This document shows positions 1 to 8,925 of a DNA stretch of 64,000 nucleotides, piece after piece. The notes beneath the pieces are model-generated. The model ran no database searches. It was not told the origin of the DNA and saw only the letters and a list, made by a program, of their open reading frames with translations. Made by a program: the position numbers and the translations under genes. The DNA lies in NCBI RefSeq assembly GCF_045865695.1, contig NZ_BAACAP010000221.1:1-64000 (forward strand), read 5' to 3'. Origin of the DNA: Scytonema sp045865695 (GTDB lineage Bacteria > Cyanobacteriota > Cyanobacteriia > Cyanobacteriales > Nostocaceae). Each line of letters starts with the position of its first letter. The stretch's first letter is position 1.

Positions 1-362
1 CCACAACACACCCGTTCCACAACACACCCGTTCCACAACACACCCGTTCCACAACACACCCGTTCCACAACACACCCGTTCCACAACACACCCGTTCCAC
101 AACACACCCGTTCCACAACACACCCGTTCCACAACACACCCGTTCCACAACACACCCGTTCCACAACACACCCGTTCCACAACACACCCGTTCCACAACA
201 CACCCGTTCCACAACACACCCGTTCCACAACACACCCGTTCCACAACACACCCGTTCCACAACACACCCGTTCCACAACACACCCGTTCCACAACACACC
301 CGTTCCACAACACACCCGTTCCACAACACACCCATTCCACAACACACCCGTTCCACAACACA
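1..362. repeat. 16-bp tandem minisatellite
   Basis: A 16-bp unit, ccacaacacacccgtt, repeats head to tail from the first base of the window through position 352, then 10 more bases of a partial unit. That is 22 full copies, and the array probably continues upstream of the window. Only one substitution is visible: the copy at 321-336 ends in cccatt instead of cccgtt. There are no spacers. The unit is not the 7-bp STRR type or the 37-bp LTRR type known from heterocystous cyanobacteria. A 16-bp period gives no open protein repeat that I would trust. Confidence 0.97.
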
Positions 363-409
363 ATTTATTCATGTATTACAGTCAACAGAAAATCGCTATA
401 GACCACAGA

Positions 410-500
410 TGTAGGGGCGCAAGGCATTGCGCCCCTACAAACGGTATGGTTCATTGAGGTGAAAACTGTTGTAATACAGTACGGGCGAGGACGCCCGTAC
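410..500. repeat. Two short interspersed palindromes
   Basis: Positions 411-438 form a hairpin with arms gtaggggcgcaa and ttgcgcccctac. Positions 479-500 form a second with arms gtacgggcg and cgcccgtac. The second type recurs at 12082-12099 and near 27385-27400. They look like the REP-like palindromes scattered in cyanobacterial intergenic DNA. Confidence 0.8.
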
Positions 501-522
501 CACAAAAGTAAGAATTGTGTCG

Positions 523-780
523 TTATGCTTGCAATGCGACTTCACTCTTCCCCGATTCTGAGGAAAGAGTTGTAGGAACTTCTTCTATTTCTACTCGTAC
601 CCATTCAGAGTATACATCTTCTAAAAATCTGCTGCGGTCTTGGCTTCCGTTGGAAATCTCTCTGACTTTGAGAGTTGTTACGTACACTCCTTGTACGACT
701 TCATGCCCGTAACCGACAACTTGACCAATTAGTCCAGTAACCTGATGGCGTGTATAGTCACCAATCTCTAACATTGTCAT
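523..780 (-). CDS. Small conserved-type hypothetical protein (85 aa)
   Basis: A reverse-strand gene that begins with ATG at 780 and has an AAGGAG ribosome site about 5 nt before it (783-790 region). The product is soluble and has no signal peptide or membrane segment. The N-terminal half (IGDYTRHQVTGLIGQVVGYGHEV) reads like a small beta-barrel, with repeated valine/glycine strands, and the C-terminus is acidic. I do not recognise a named family. The good ribosome site and normal codon use argue for a real gene. It faces the same way as the glycosyltransferase at 920-2197, 139 nt downstream of it, so the two could be co-transcribed. Confidence 0.65.
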   Translation of the reverse strand: MTMLEIGDYTRHQVTGLIGQVVGYGHEVVQGVYVTTLKVREISNGSQDRSRFLEDVYSEWVRVEIEEVPTTLSSESGKSEVALQA

Positions 781-919
781 GACTCCTTAACTGAATAGAC
801 TTTACGGTTGTTTGTACTTACGCTACAAAATGTTGGTTATCAGTGGAAAAGTTATGATTCGAGGCGGCGAAATGATTGCGGTTTCCCTCCCTCATAAGTT
901 GATTAGGAAATAGTAGTTA

Positions 920-2197
920 TTAAGCAACAGCTGGAGCTTTCTTCTCGCGTGAAGGGACAACTTCCGGTAACAGATGAGTGTAAAGATGAGTTAATCTAGA
1001 GGCAACACTTTGCCAGCTAAAAGCAATTTCGACACGCTGTCTACCTGCTTCACCAAGGCGATCGCGCCATTCTGGATTTTCTAGAATTCGGTCAATGGCT
1101 ACGGCAAAAGCATCTTCATCTTTGGGAGGAGCAAGCAATCCCGTAACCTCGGGTACTACTGTAAATTGCAATCCACCAACATTACTGGCTACAACTGGGG
1201 TTTGGCTAGCCATCGCTTCGATAGCAACTAAACCAAAAGGTTCGTAATGACTGGGGACAACACACACATCAGCCGCAGCGTAGTAAGAGGGCAAAATAGT
1301 CTCATCAAGCCGTCCTGGAAAGGCTGTGCAATTTTCTAATCCAAGTTCAGATACAATACTGGCTATGCGATCGCGTTCGATTCCATCACTATAACCGGGA
1401 CGACTACCGCCTCCAATAATTAACTGCAAGTTACCCGTACCGTGCAAACTCGATTTTGCAAAAGCTCTAACGAGTGTTTCAATACCTTTACGTTTATCGA
1501 AGCGCCCGACATAGAGCACCACTTTTGCATCAGGAGCAATCCCCAATGCTTGACGTGCTACAGATCGTTCAATTGAGCCAAATTTCTCAATATCCGTACC
1601 GCAAGGAATGACTTCTATGCGTCCAAGACAGGAAACAAGATTTCGCATATGTTCCTGTTCTTGGGGGCTAGTGGCTACAACTCGATCTACACTCTCCAGA
1701 CAATTTTTTTCCACAGCTAGTCGGATACTAGCTATTGCTGGTATATCAGTGACACTACGGTACTTCACTGCTCCTAGTGAATGGTATGTATGCACTTGGA
1801 TCAATGGTTGACGCTTTTTCAGTTCCATTCCCACCCAGGAAGACAACCAATAGTGAGTGTGAACCAGAGAATACTGAAAACCTTGATTTTGTTGGAATGC
1901 TTGAAACTCTGCAATAAATTCAGGTAAACGATCCAGTAGACTATCGCGACCTATAAACTCCATGGGACCAGCTTTGAGTCGAATTGTTCGACAGTTAGTT
2001 CCATGTTGAATGATAGCTGCTTGTTCGGGACTGCTACGGCGAGTGAACATATCCACTTGCCAACCTTTTTGAGCTAATGCATAACCCACCTGACGGACGT
2101 ATACGTTTTGTCCACCAGCCTCTTCTTGTCCTATTTCTGCAGCAGGATCTCCATCCACAGAAATCAAAGCGATGCGATGCTTTTTTGTCAGTAGCAT
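920..2197 (-). CDS. Glycosyltransferase family 4 (sucrose-phosphate-synthase-like)
   Basis: A 425-residue GT-B glycosyltransferase. The N-terminal Rossmann domain carries GGQNVYVRQV (about residues 27-36), the glycine-rich acceptor loop typical of sucrose synthase and sucrose-phosphate synthase relatives. The C-terminal domain has VVLYVGRFDKRKGIETL (about 228-244) and the retaining GT4 E-x7-E motif in EPFGLVAIEA (about 319-328). The family transfers a sugar from a nucleotide donor with retention of configuration. The acceptor cannot be told from sequence. Start is the ATG at 2197, with no strong ribosome site in front. The last residues (REKKAPAVA) look like a poorly conserved tail. It stands apart from other carbohydrate genes here except the GH31 remnant upstream. 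Confidence 0.85.
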   Translation of the reverse strand: MLLTKKHRIALISVDGDPAAEIGQEEAGGQNVYVRQVGYALAQKGWQVDMFTRRSSPEQAAIIQHGTNCRTIRLKAGPMEFIGRDSLLDRLPEFIAEFQAFQQNQGFQYSLVHTHYWLSSWVGMELKKRQPLIQVHTYHSLGAVKYRSVTDIPAIASIRLAVEKNCLESVDRVVATSPQEQEHMRNLVSCLGRIEVIPCGTDIEKFGSIERSVARQALGIAPDAKVVLYVGRFDKRKGIETLVRAFAKSSLHGTGNLQLIIGGGSRPGYSDGIERDRIASIVSELGLENCTAFPGRLDETILPSYYAAADVCVVPSHYEPFGLVAIEAMASQTPVVASNVGGLQFTVVPEVTGLLAPPKDEDAFAVAIDRILENPEWRDRLGEAGRQRVEIAFSWQSVASRLTHLYTHLLPEVVPSREKKAPAVA

Positions 2198-3114
2198 AGT
2201 TAAACTTCACTCTTATGGCAATCTTTCCTACCTTAAATATCTGAATCAAGGTAGCGTAACCCCTTATCCAAAGCTAAGGGCAGGTACAACGAAGCGCACA
2301 GATACCAGCCAAGGATACCGACGAGAACAAAGCATTACTTGCTTAAGAATGCTGTTCGCTCAGTCTCCTCTCAATGCCGACGAAGTTAGCTGACGGGCTA
2401 GGACTGAGAGATGTCCCTCTTTTGAAGGATCAAGTGAGAAAAAGGATTTCTTATTTATCCTTTATACTTAAGCCTTTATCCTTGTGCAAGATTAGCCCCA
2501 AGGGTGGTTCCTCCGCTCCACGTTTACCTGTGGGAACACTATGTTTAAGGTAAACCGTGAACTAGGCAGACCGAATCTCTATTGTTAAGAATTTAACTTG
2601 TAACCTTCACATAAGTCAACCTTTTTTAAGGAAGACTTCTTTAAGCAACCAGCATTGCTACTCTCCAATACGTATTATTGCAAGTTTTGTAATTCTGGTA
2701 ACCGTTTAACAAAGCTAGCTTGGTACAACGAGTTATGGGTGAACAATTATGAAGTCCGACCTGCATCTAAGATATATCCTTCATAGAAATAAATTTCAAA
2801 TGCTTAACATAAGTTAGTATAATTACATGAATTTTCTTTAAAGACAACTCTATGAATTACTCTATTCATCTATATTATTTTTCTATCTATCGATAGATGT
2901 AAAAACTATATTGATTCCATCCTGTGGGGTGGGCATTGCCCACCAATATCAATTCTCCAAATGATTGCTATACACGATCCCCCATTATCCACGCCCTTAC
3001 GGGTATGTGTAAGGCACACGCTATATGCAAGGCACACGCGAACGCTACCAGCACTGGTCTCACCGTCCAACGCAATAGCTTCCCTTAAAAAGGGGGACTT
3101 TAAGTACTTTCCCC
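2198..3114. other. Gene-free, AT-rich intergenic region
   Basis: More than 900 bp with no convincing gene on either strand. It holds an imperfect inverted repeat around 2518-2569 (cacgtttacc against ggtaaaccgtg), a small tatcgata palindrome near 2886, and near 2930 a fragment of the recurring gtgggcattgcccac family. The promoter of the divergent or downstream genes cannot be placed with confidence. Confidence 0.6.
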
Positions 3115-4858
3115 CTAATCCTGAATATGAATCTTGCAGAAGCGATTGTTGACAATCAACTCCTCTGAGTCTACTAATTCTATTATTTGTCCAGTACAAG
3201 TTACTTCCTTATCATCAATCCAAACTTGTTGTGGTTGGATTCCGTGTATATGTAAGCTTATCGATCTATAGGGAAAAGGGTACTTACCTTCTGTTGTCCA
3301 AACGATTTCTAAATTGTTCTCAAAACGTGTTATCGCAAATTTATGCAATCTCGAATCTCCATAACCATCACCTGCATCAGAGTAAAGAAGATTTTCACTA
3401 TTGCCTTCTATAGGAGGGTAAATATGCAGAGTTAATTGCTTTTTCTCCTCCATAGGTAAAATATTCCCTGCCAAAACTAACAGAGGAATTTGTTCTAGGG
3501 TAAATATTATGCGCTTCGCGATGATCCCCGCCCCTGCCTTCCATATAATGTTGTGTGACTTTAGGAAGCGAGCGATCGCCCCAAACAATAAAAGCAGCTG
3601 GTTCATTCATATCGTACCAGAATCCTGCAACACCCACATCTAGCAGATACTGATATTGGCGACTCCACCATCCACGAACTTTGGGGTTAGTAAAATCTGG
3701 AAATACACACCAACCAGGCCAAACAGGAGCAACAACAAGTTTCCCGTTGGGGAGTTTGCAAAAGCCGTCCAGTATTTGACCTTCTAAAAACAAATTACTA
3801 TGACGGCTGTACTTAATACCTGGATTTAGAATAGCAATAAACTGTACCCCAAGTTCTTTGAGTTCTTGTGTAAAACTTCCTAATTTAGGAAAGCGATCGG
3901 GAGCGATAGTAAACGCTCTATTACCAACTTGACAATCTATATCTAAATGAATAGCACTCAAAGGTAAATTGCGATCTTGAAATGCTTGAGCTTCTTCCCG
4001 AATTTTTTCTTCTGTACGGTATCCCCATTTAGATTGGTGATAACCTAAAGCCCAGAGAGGAGGTAAAGCCGCACGCCCAGTTAATTCTGTATAACGTTCT
4101 AAAAGTTGAGCCGGTACGCCATAAGTAAAGTAGTAACGCAGCGATCCCCCTGCAAAATCAGCAACAGCAATTTCCCCAAAGGTAAAATAAGCGTCAAAAG
4201 AGTTTTCATAAAAAATCAGATAACTGCCAGAGGAATGCAAACCTAAATATACGGGAATACATATATACATTGGAGCTGAACCAGGGCCATACATGCCCGC
4301 CGCATCATAGTTCCACATCCGATATGTTTTTGGTTGTTGCTTCTCATCTTTAGCAGCACGTAAGTTAAGATAAGAAAACCGTTCCCCAAGCCCGTATATT
4401 TGTTCTTCTTGTCTTAGTTGTGCTTGATGTAACCATCCTTCGCTTTTACGAGAAGGAGGTAGTTCTTCACGTAAGATTTGTCCTGAAGAATCGCAAAACT
4501 TTAAACTACCATCTTCTTTGACAATAACTTTTAATTTAGCACTAGATATGGAGTAACCATTTTCTGTCTCTGCAAATTGAGTTTTCACCTCTTGCCAATC
4601 CTGTCGAGCAATGGCATAAGGAATAGGTGATATACCAGGTTTCCAATCAACTCGAACAAAATCTTCAGTCAAAAAACAAATTTCTAATTCTGCAAGTTCA
4701 AAATAGAAATTAGCACCTCTGTCTGTAAGTTCGGTACGAATAAGTTCTCCAGGCTTGTCAAATCCTATTTCTGTAGAACGCTTGAAAAATTCCCGTTCTA
4801 TATTATCTCGTTTGCGAGAATAAAGAAATGCGTGAGGCGTGCATTTAAAGTAAAAAAG
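3115..4858 (-). pseudogene. Decayed GH31 alpha-glucosidase
   Basis: Coding sequence for a glycoside hydrolase family 31 enzyme runs on the reverse strand but is broken. Reading opens at the 4861-4881 palindrome with no ATG. An in-frame TTG at 4672 is the first possible start in the longest stretch. The beta-sandwich and first half of the TIM barrel are present, including the nucleophile motif WYDMNEPAAF. After about 3515 the frame changes and resumes directly in the C-terminal domain (LEQIPLLVLAGNILPM). The second half of the barrel is missing, with the acid/base Asp of the usual WTGDN motif. So there is an internal deletion that also shifts the frame, plus a lost N-terminus. Functional enzymes of this family run to 650-800 residues. 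A working product is very unlikely. Confidence 0.85.
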
Positions 4859-4860
4859 TA

Positions 4861-4881
4861 TTCCCAGCCAGTGGCTGGGAA
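4861..4881. repeat. Palindrome at the broken 5' end of the GH31 gene
   Basis: The 21-bp palindrome has arms ttcccagcca and tggctgggaa around a central g. It belongs to the same 'cccagcc/ggctggg' family as the blocks at 8717-8890 and 43000-43180. It abuts the point where the GH31 reading frame loses its start region, so its arrival may have removed the N-terminus. Confidence 0.8.
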
Positions 4882-4893
4882 CGAGGTGGGAAG

Positions 4894-5085
4894 TTATGCT
4901 TTGCCCATTGCTTGGCTCACATCCACAGGTGTTTGGTATTGCTGATTTGGCAAATTCCTAAAAGCCCGAAGTACTCCTTCGTCTACACCTTTTTCCTCGG
5001 CATAAAAAATTAAATCTTTCTTGCTTACCGGGTATTGAACTTCATTCAAGCTTTTCTGTAGCTGTACGTAGTTTACTCTAATCAT
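4894..5085 (-). CDS. DUF2795 family protein
   Basis: A 63-residue protein with ATG at 5085 and a strong AGGAGG ribosome site at 5089-5096. The sequence (VQLQKSLNEVQYPVSKKDLI, then A-E-E-K-G and LRNLP-like FRNLPNQQY) matches the small helical DUF2795 domain, in which the segment 'P-x-x-K-x-x-L' and a final 'L-P-x-x-x-Y' are conserved. DUF2795 proteins are widespread in stress- or envelope-related contexts, but the biochemical role is unknown. The length is complete for a single domain. The gene appears monocistronic. Its downstream neighbour is the dead GH31 gene. Confidence 0.8.
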   Translation of the reverse strand: MIRVNYVQLQKSLNEVQYPVSKKDLIFYAEEKGVDEGVLRAFRNLPNQQYQTPVDVSQAMGKA

Positions 5086-5096
5086 GACAACCTCCT

Positions 5097-5473
5097 ACTA
5101 ATGAACTAGGAATCACACTACTTTTTCTGGTCTGACAGAAAATGCGATACCCTTTTAAGGGTTAAGCCGAAGGCTTATCGCGCACTCAGCTTATCAATTC
5201 ACAACTTATTCTGAAGCGATAGACGAGCGTGAATAGATTAACTGTTCAGACCAGCTCAGTATTAACTTCATTCGCTAACTAAGATACAAATTTTTGATAA
5301 TTGCAACTTCCTGCTACTGGAGGAGAAAATTCACATAATGCACTGGATAATTTTATTAACATCTATCCTAAGAAAGAGATTAGTATTGAACTATTTTTCA
5401 AAAATGCGGTATAGCTTTAGCTGTTAAACTCCGCTTATCGCTCTGCTGAATAAAGAAGTACTTTTGGACTTAG
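5097..5473. other. Intergenic region, nothing firm
   Basis: About 375 bp between the DUF2795 gene and the response regulator. It is AT-rich and has scattered short repeats around 'cgcttatcgc'. I see no gene, RNA or convincing terminator. Confidence 0.5.
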
Positions 5474-5908
5474 TTACTCTGGATTTTGGGAAAGTAGCAA
5501 CATCACTTCCCTTAAAATCTCTTGAAAACCATTGATAGACATAGGTTTAACAAAATATAAGCTGATACCAAGCGCAATAAACCGTTCTGCATTATCTGTA
5601 TCTGTAGAACTGCTCATCACAACAATTGGTAAATCCTTAAAATCATTTTGTTGTTTAATCCATGTGACTAGCTCTAACCCCCCCATCTTAGGCATTCTTG
5701 TATCTGTTAAAATCAGAACGGGTAATGGGTAAATATCTCTATTCCCATAAGAACCTTCACCTAGCAAATACCTTACAGCCTCATCTCCGCTTGTCACGCT
5801 TTTCAAAGATAGCTGTAAGTTGGTTTTGACAGCAGTACGTTGAATAAACAGTAGATCGTCAGGGCTATCCTCAACCACTAGAACAGTAGGCAACTTGGGA
5901 GCGCTCAT
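5474..5908 (-). CDS. Single-domain response regulator (Rcp1/CheY-like)
   Basis: A 144-residue stand-alone receiver domain. The acidic pocket is E13-D14 (VVEDSPDD), the phospho-acceptor is D69 (LTDTRMPKMGG), the conserved Ser/Thr is in VMSSSTD (about 97-103), and the switch lysine is K121 (YFVKPMS). The longer loop before D69 (GEGSYGNRDIYPLP) is typical of the Rcp1 group, which accept phosphate from cyanobacterial phytochromes and other hybrid kinases. No output domain follows, so it must act by protein contact or as a phosphorelay shuttle. ATG at 5908 has a gaggt ribosome site. No kinase gene lies next to it, so the partner is elsewhere. Confidence 0.9.
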   Translation of the reverse strand: MSAPKLPTVLVVEDSPDDLLFIQRTAVKTNLQLSLKSVTSGDEAVRYLLGEGSYGNRDIYPLPVLILTDTRMPKMGGLELVTWIKQQNDFKDLPIVVMSSSTDTDNAERFIALGISLYFVKPMSINGFQEILREVMLLLSQNPE

Positions 5909-6432
5909 CTACAACCTCTTTTTTGTCTGAAGTCCAAGAGTGAATATTAGGCACATAAGTTAACAAAGCATACCCTGGCAAAATAAAAAGTTAATTTTAT
6001 AATCGGATTAGAGGTTATACCATTCTACGAAAAAGATGATGCAAAACGATAATGTAGAAACGCAAAGTATGGCGTTGTTACAAAATTGACACGGCTCGCG
6101 ATTCAAGTAAAATGGTATTACTTAGTTCACCATCGTAACTAAAAGCGGATTTTTTGAACGAGGTAGTGCTTTGCTCTAATGCCCAGGGTTACATGACTCG
6201 TATTCAAAATGACTTACTCCCGAACCGCTATTCGATTACCCAAACACGTAGGGGAGCCACCCGAAGTGCGCGGGTTCCCCCGCGACTGCTAGGAGTGGCG
6301 TTGGGCAGTGCCCACCCTACTACAAAGATCGGTAATTTTAGAGCGGAAAGAGAGTAACGCAAATCATGTATTAAATCTAACATTTGTGAAAAAGATATTT
6401 CCAGTATTTCCTCTGAACTGGGAGGAATTTAG
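5909..6432. other. Intergenic region with interspersed repeat block
   Basis: About 520 bp before hppD. Positions roughly 6248-6322 are a mosaic of short palindromes (ggggagccacccgaagtgcg, cgggttcccccgcg, gggcagtgcccaccc). A similar mosaic lies at 27381-27505. The rest is AT-rich and should hold the hppD promoter, but no box stands out. The short open frame at 6154-6357 is made of this repeat and is not a gene. Confidence 0.6.
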
Positions 6433-7524
6433 ATGATTGATTTTTGCCCTATTAAGTGCTTCGACCACCTTGAATTTTATGTTGGAAATGCAAGGCAAGC
6501 AGCACTGTTCTATTCTAAGTTTTTTGGATTTACTAATACAGCTTATCGGGGTTTGGAAACTGGCAGCCGTGAAGTAACATCTTATGTCATGCAGCAAGGG
6601 GAAACCCGCTTTGTTCTGAGTGCAGCACTCTTTGCCAACCATCCCATCTCGCAAAGCGTTCTGAAGCATAGTGATGGAGTGGCAATTATAGCTTTTGAAG
6701 TGCTAGATGCTACAAGCGCTTATAAAGAAACAATTAGAAGAGGTGCTGTAAGTGCGATCGCACCAACAGAAGAGGAAGATGGATACGGTGTGTTGCGTTA
6801 TGCGGCTATCCATGCCTATGGTGATGTTTTGATTAAATTTGTGGAAAGGAGCGATTACTCTGGAGTCTTTGCCCCTGGCTTTATACCGCAATACCCTGCC
6901 AACAGTAATCATTCTGTAGGCTTATGTAATATCGATCACATCGTTGGCAACGTTGAGTTGGGAGCAATGAACAAATGGGTACAGTTTTTCACTGATACAA
7001 TGGGCTTTAACCTGCTAGTGCATTTTGACGAAGAGGCAATTTCTACAGAGTACTCAGCCTTAATGTCTAAAGTGATGCAGAACGACACGGGTAAGATTAA
7101 ATTGCCAATTAACGAACCAGCCAAAGGGAAACGCAAATCTCAGATTGAAGAGTACCTGGAATATAATAACGGTCCGGGAGTACAACATATTGCCTGCGCG
7201 ACTAATAACATTATCGAAACAGTCTCTCAATTAAAAAAAGCGGGGCTGGAGTTTCTGCACGTACCGAGAACTTATTACGAAAACTTGAAAGAGCGAGTTG
7301 GTGACATTGATGAGCCTATTGAGCAACTAGCAAATTTGGGCATTTTAGTAGATAAGGATGAAGATGGGTATTTACTCCAGATTTTCACCCAACCCGTGCA
7401 AGACCGACCAACGCTTTTCTTTGAAGTGATTCAGCGTCATGGAGCACAAGGTTTTGGTGAAGGTAACTTCAAAGCCCTGTTTGAGGCGATAGAACGCGAA
7501 CAAGCACTCAGGGGGAATTTATGA
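6433..7524 (+). CDS. hppD: 4-hydroxyphenylpyruvate dioxygenase
   Basis: The 363-residue product has two vicinal-oxygen-chelate domains. The iron ligands are visible as H169 (IDHIVGNVE), H252 (GVQHIACAT) and E331 (LFFEVIQRHG), with the spacing of known HPPDs. The enzyme converts 4-hydroxyphenylpyruvate and O2 to homogentisate, the head-group precursor of tocopherol and an intermediate of tyrosine breakdown. The C-terminal helix (FGEGNFKALFEAIEREQ) that gates the active site is intact. ATG at 6433 follows a ggaggaattt ribosome site. The homogentisate-dioxygenase-like gene starts 34 nt downstream of its stop, which suggests an operon aimed at homogentisate consumption rather than tocopherol synthesis alone. 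Confidence 0.95.
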   Translation: MIDFCPIKCFDHLEFYVGNARQAALFYSKFFGFTNTAYRGLETGSREVTSYVMQQGETRFVLSAALFANHPISQSVLKHSDGVAIIAFEVLDATSAYKETIRRGAVSAIAPTEEEDGYGVLRYAAIHAYGDVLIKFVERSDYSGVFAPGFIPQYPANSNHSVGLCNIDHIVGNVELGAMNKWVQFFTDTMGFNLLVHFDEEAISTEYSALMSKVMQNDTGKIKLPINEPAKGKRKSQIEEYLEYNNGPGVQHIACATNNIIETVSQLKKAGLEFLHVPRTYYENLKERVGDIDEPIEQLANLGILVDKDEDGYLLQIFTQPVQDRPTLFFEVIQRHGAQGFGEGNFKALFEAIEREQALRGNL

Positions 7525-7558
7525 TGCACCAAATACGGGGATCTAAGGGGATGAGAGC

Positions 7559-8716
7559 ATGACTTACTACTATAAATTAGGAAAAATTCCCCATAAGCGA
7601 CACATTCAGTTTCGTCAACCTGATGGTTCTTTATATCATGAAGAATTAATGGGGATGCGAGGTTTTTCAGGCGTTCAATCCTTGCTATACCATTTACGTC
7701 CGCCTACACAAATACAGAAAATTTTGTTAGAGAGGACAGTGAATGCGTCCTATGAAGAATCGAGTCCCCTGTGTCACCGCCATCTACGCACAGTAACCGT
7801 AGAATTGGGGGCAGATGCTGTGGAAGCAAGGGTTCCGTTAATGGCAAATGCAGATGTCTGCATTTCAATTGCTCGACCCACATTACCCATGTTATACTGG
7901 TATCGATGTGCTCATGGTGATGAAGTCATATTCATCCATGATGGCACTGGTGTATTAGAGAGCCAGTACGGTATTTTACACTATCAAGTAGGAGATTATT
8001 TAGTTATTCCTGCAGGAGTACTGTGGCGTATTATACCTGAGTTAGGTATAGAGCAGCGAATGCTTGTCATTGAGGCGAGCGGACACATAGAACCACCAGC
8101 AAGATATCTCAATCGATACGGACAATTTCTCGAACATTCTCCCTATAATGAACGCGACATTCGTCCGCCAGAGAAGTTAGGAACTTATGACGAGGTAGGA
8201 GAATTTGAGGTGCGGGTCAAAACCAGAGATAGAATTATTAGCTATCTCTATCACCATCATCCTCTAGATGTTGTGGGATGGGATGGGCATCTCTATCCCT
8301 TTGCATTTAACATTGAGGATTTTGAACCTATCACTGGCAGAATTCACCAACCTCCTCCAGTACACCAAACCTTTGAGGCTCCTGGCTTTGTTATTTGTTC
8401 CTTTGTACCACGCCTTTTTGATTATCACCCTCTGGCAATTCCCGCTCCTTATAACCATTCCAATGTAGATTCGGATGAGGTGATTTACTACGTTTCTGGA
8501 AACTTTATGTCTCGTAAAGGGATAGAGCGATCGTCAATTACCATTCATCCTAGTGGTATTCCTCACGGACCTCATCCAGGAATGTACGAGAGTTCGATTG
8601 GCAAAGAACGTACTAACGAATTGGCTGTAATGATTGATACTTTTCGTCCATTGCAACTGACAAAACAAGCCTTGGCTTTGGAGGATAAAGACTATGCATA
8701 CAGTTGGATTGCTTGA
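7559..8716 (+). CDS. Homogentisate 1,2-dioxygenase-like protein
   Basis: A 385-residue double cupin related to homogentisate 1,2-dioxygenase, which opens the homogentisate ring to maleylacetoacetate. The candidate Fe ligands are H300 and E307 (NHSNVDSDEVIYYV) and H336 (HPSGIPHGPHPG). The H-to-E spacing is one residue longer than in the human enzyme (H335/E341), so this is the divergent bacterial HmgA-like branch and the substrate could differ. The region GWDGHLYPFAFNIEDFEPITG is also characteristic. The GTG/ATG choice is simple: ATG at 7559 after a gggatgagagc purine stretch. It is very close to hppD. There is no maleylacetoacetate isomerase or fumarylacetoacetase in the window. Confidence 0.8.
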   Translation: MTYYYKLGKIPHKRHIQFRQPDGSLYHEELMGMRGFSGVQSLLYHLRPPTQIQKILLERTVNASYEESSPLCHRHLRTVTVELGADAVEARVPLMANADVCISIARPTLPMLYWYRCAHGDEVIFIHDGTGVLESQYGILHYQVGDYLVIPAGVLWRIIPELGIEQRMLVIEASGHIEPPARYLNRYGQFLEHSPYNERDIRPPEKLGTYDEVGEFEVRVKTRDRIISYLYHHHPLDVVGWDGHLYPFAFNIEDFEPITGRIHQPPPVHQTFEAPGFVICSFVPRLFDYHPLAIPAPYNHSNVDSDEVIYYVSGNFMSRKGIERSSITIHPSGIPHGPHPGMYESSIGKERTNELAVMIDTFRPLQLTKQALALEDKDYAYSWIA

Positions 8717-8890
8717 GTTGACCTCGTTCCCGACCCCACACCCCTCGTTCCCAGGCTCACACCCCTCGTTCCCAGGCTCAGCCTGGGAATGTAGTCTGCG
8801 AGGCTCAGCCTCGCGTAACAGAAGACTGGAGGCGGGGCCTCCCGTAAGGCATTCCCAGCCAGAGGCACCAGATCGAGAGAACAGAGAGGT
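8717..8890. repeat. Block of 'cccaggctcagcctggg' palindromes
   Basis: Two direct copies of 'cccctcgttcccaggctca' are followed by the palindromes cccaggctcagcctggg and cgaggctcagcctcg and by gaggcggggcctcccg. The family recurs at 4861-4881 and 43000-43180. It separates the HmgA-like gene from the next gene of the cluster. Confidence 0.85.
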
Positions 8891-8925
8891 CAACGTCTAG
8901 TTAATTTCTGTGTAATATAAAAAAT

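Noticed and set aside
1..362. CRISPR array
   Set aside because: The 16-bp units are directly adjacent with no unique spacers.
2906..3199. 97-residue - frame and its antisense partner
   Set aside because: Lies across an interspersed repeat and the tail of the GH31 pseudogene; no family or ribosome site.
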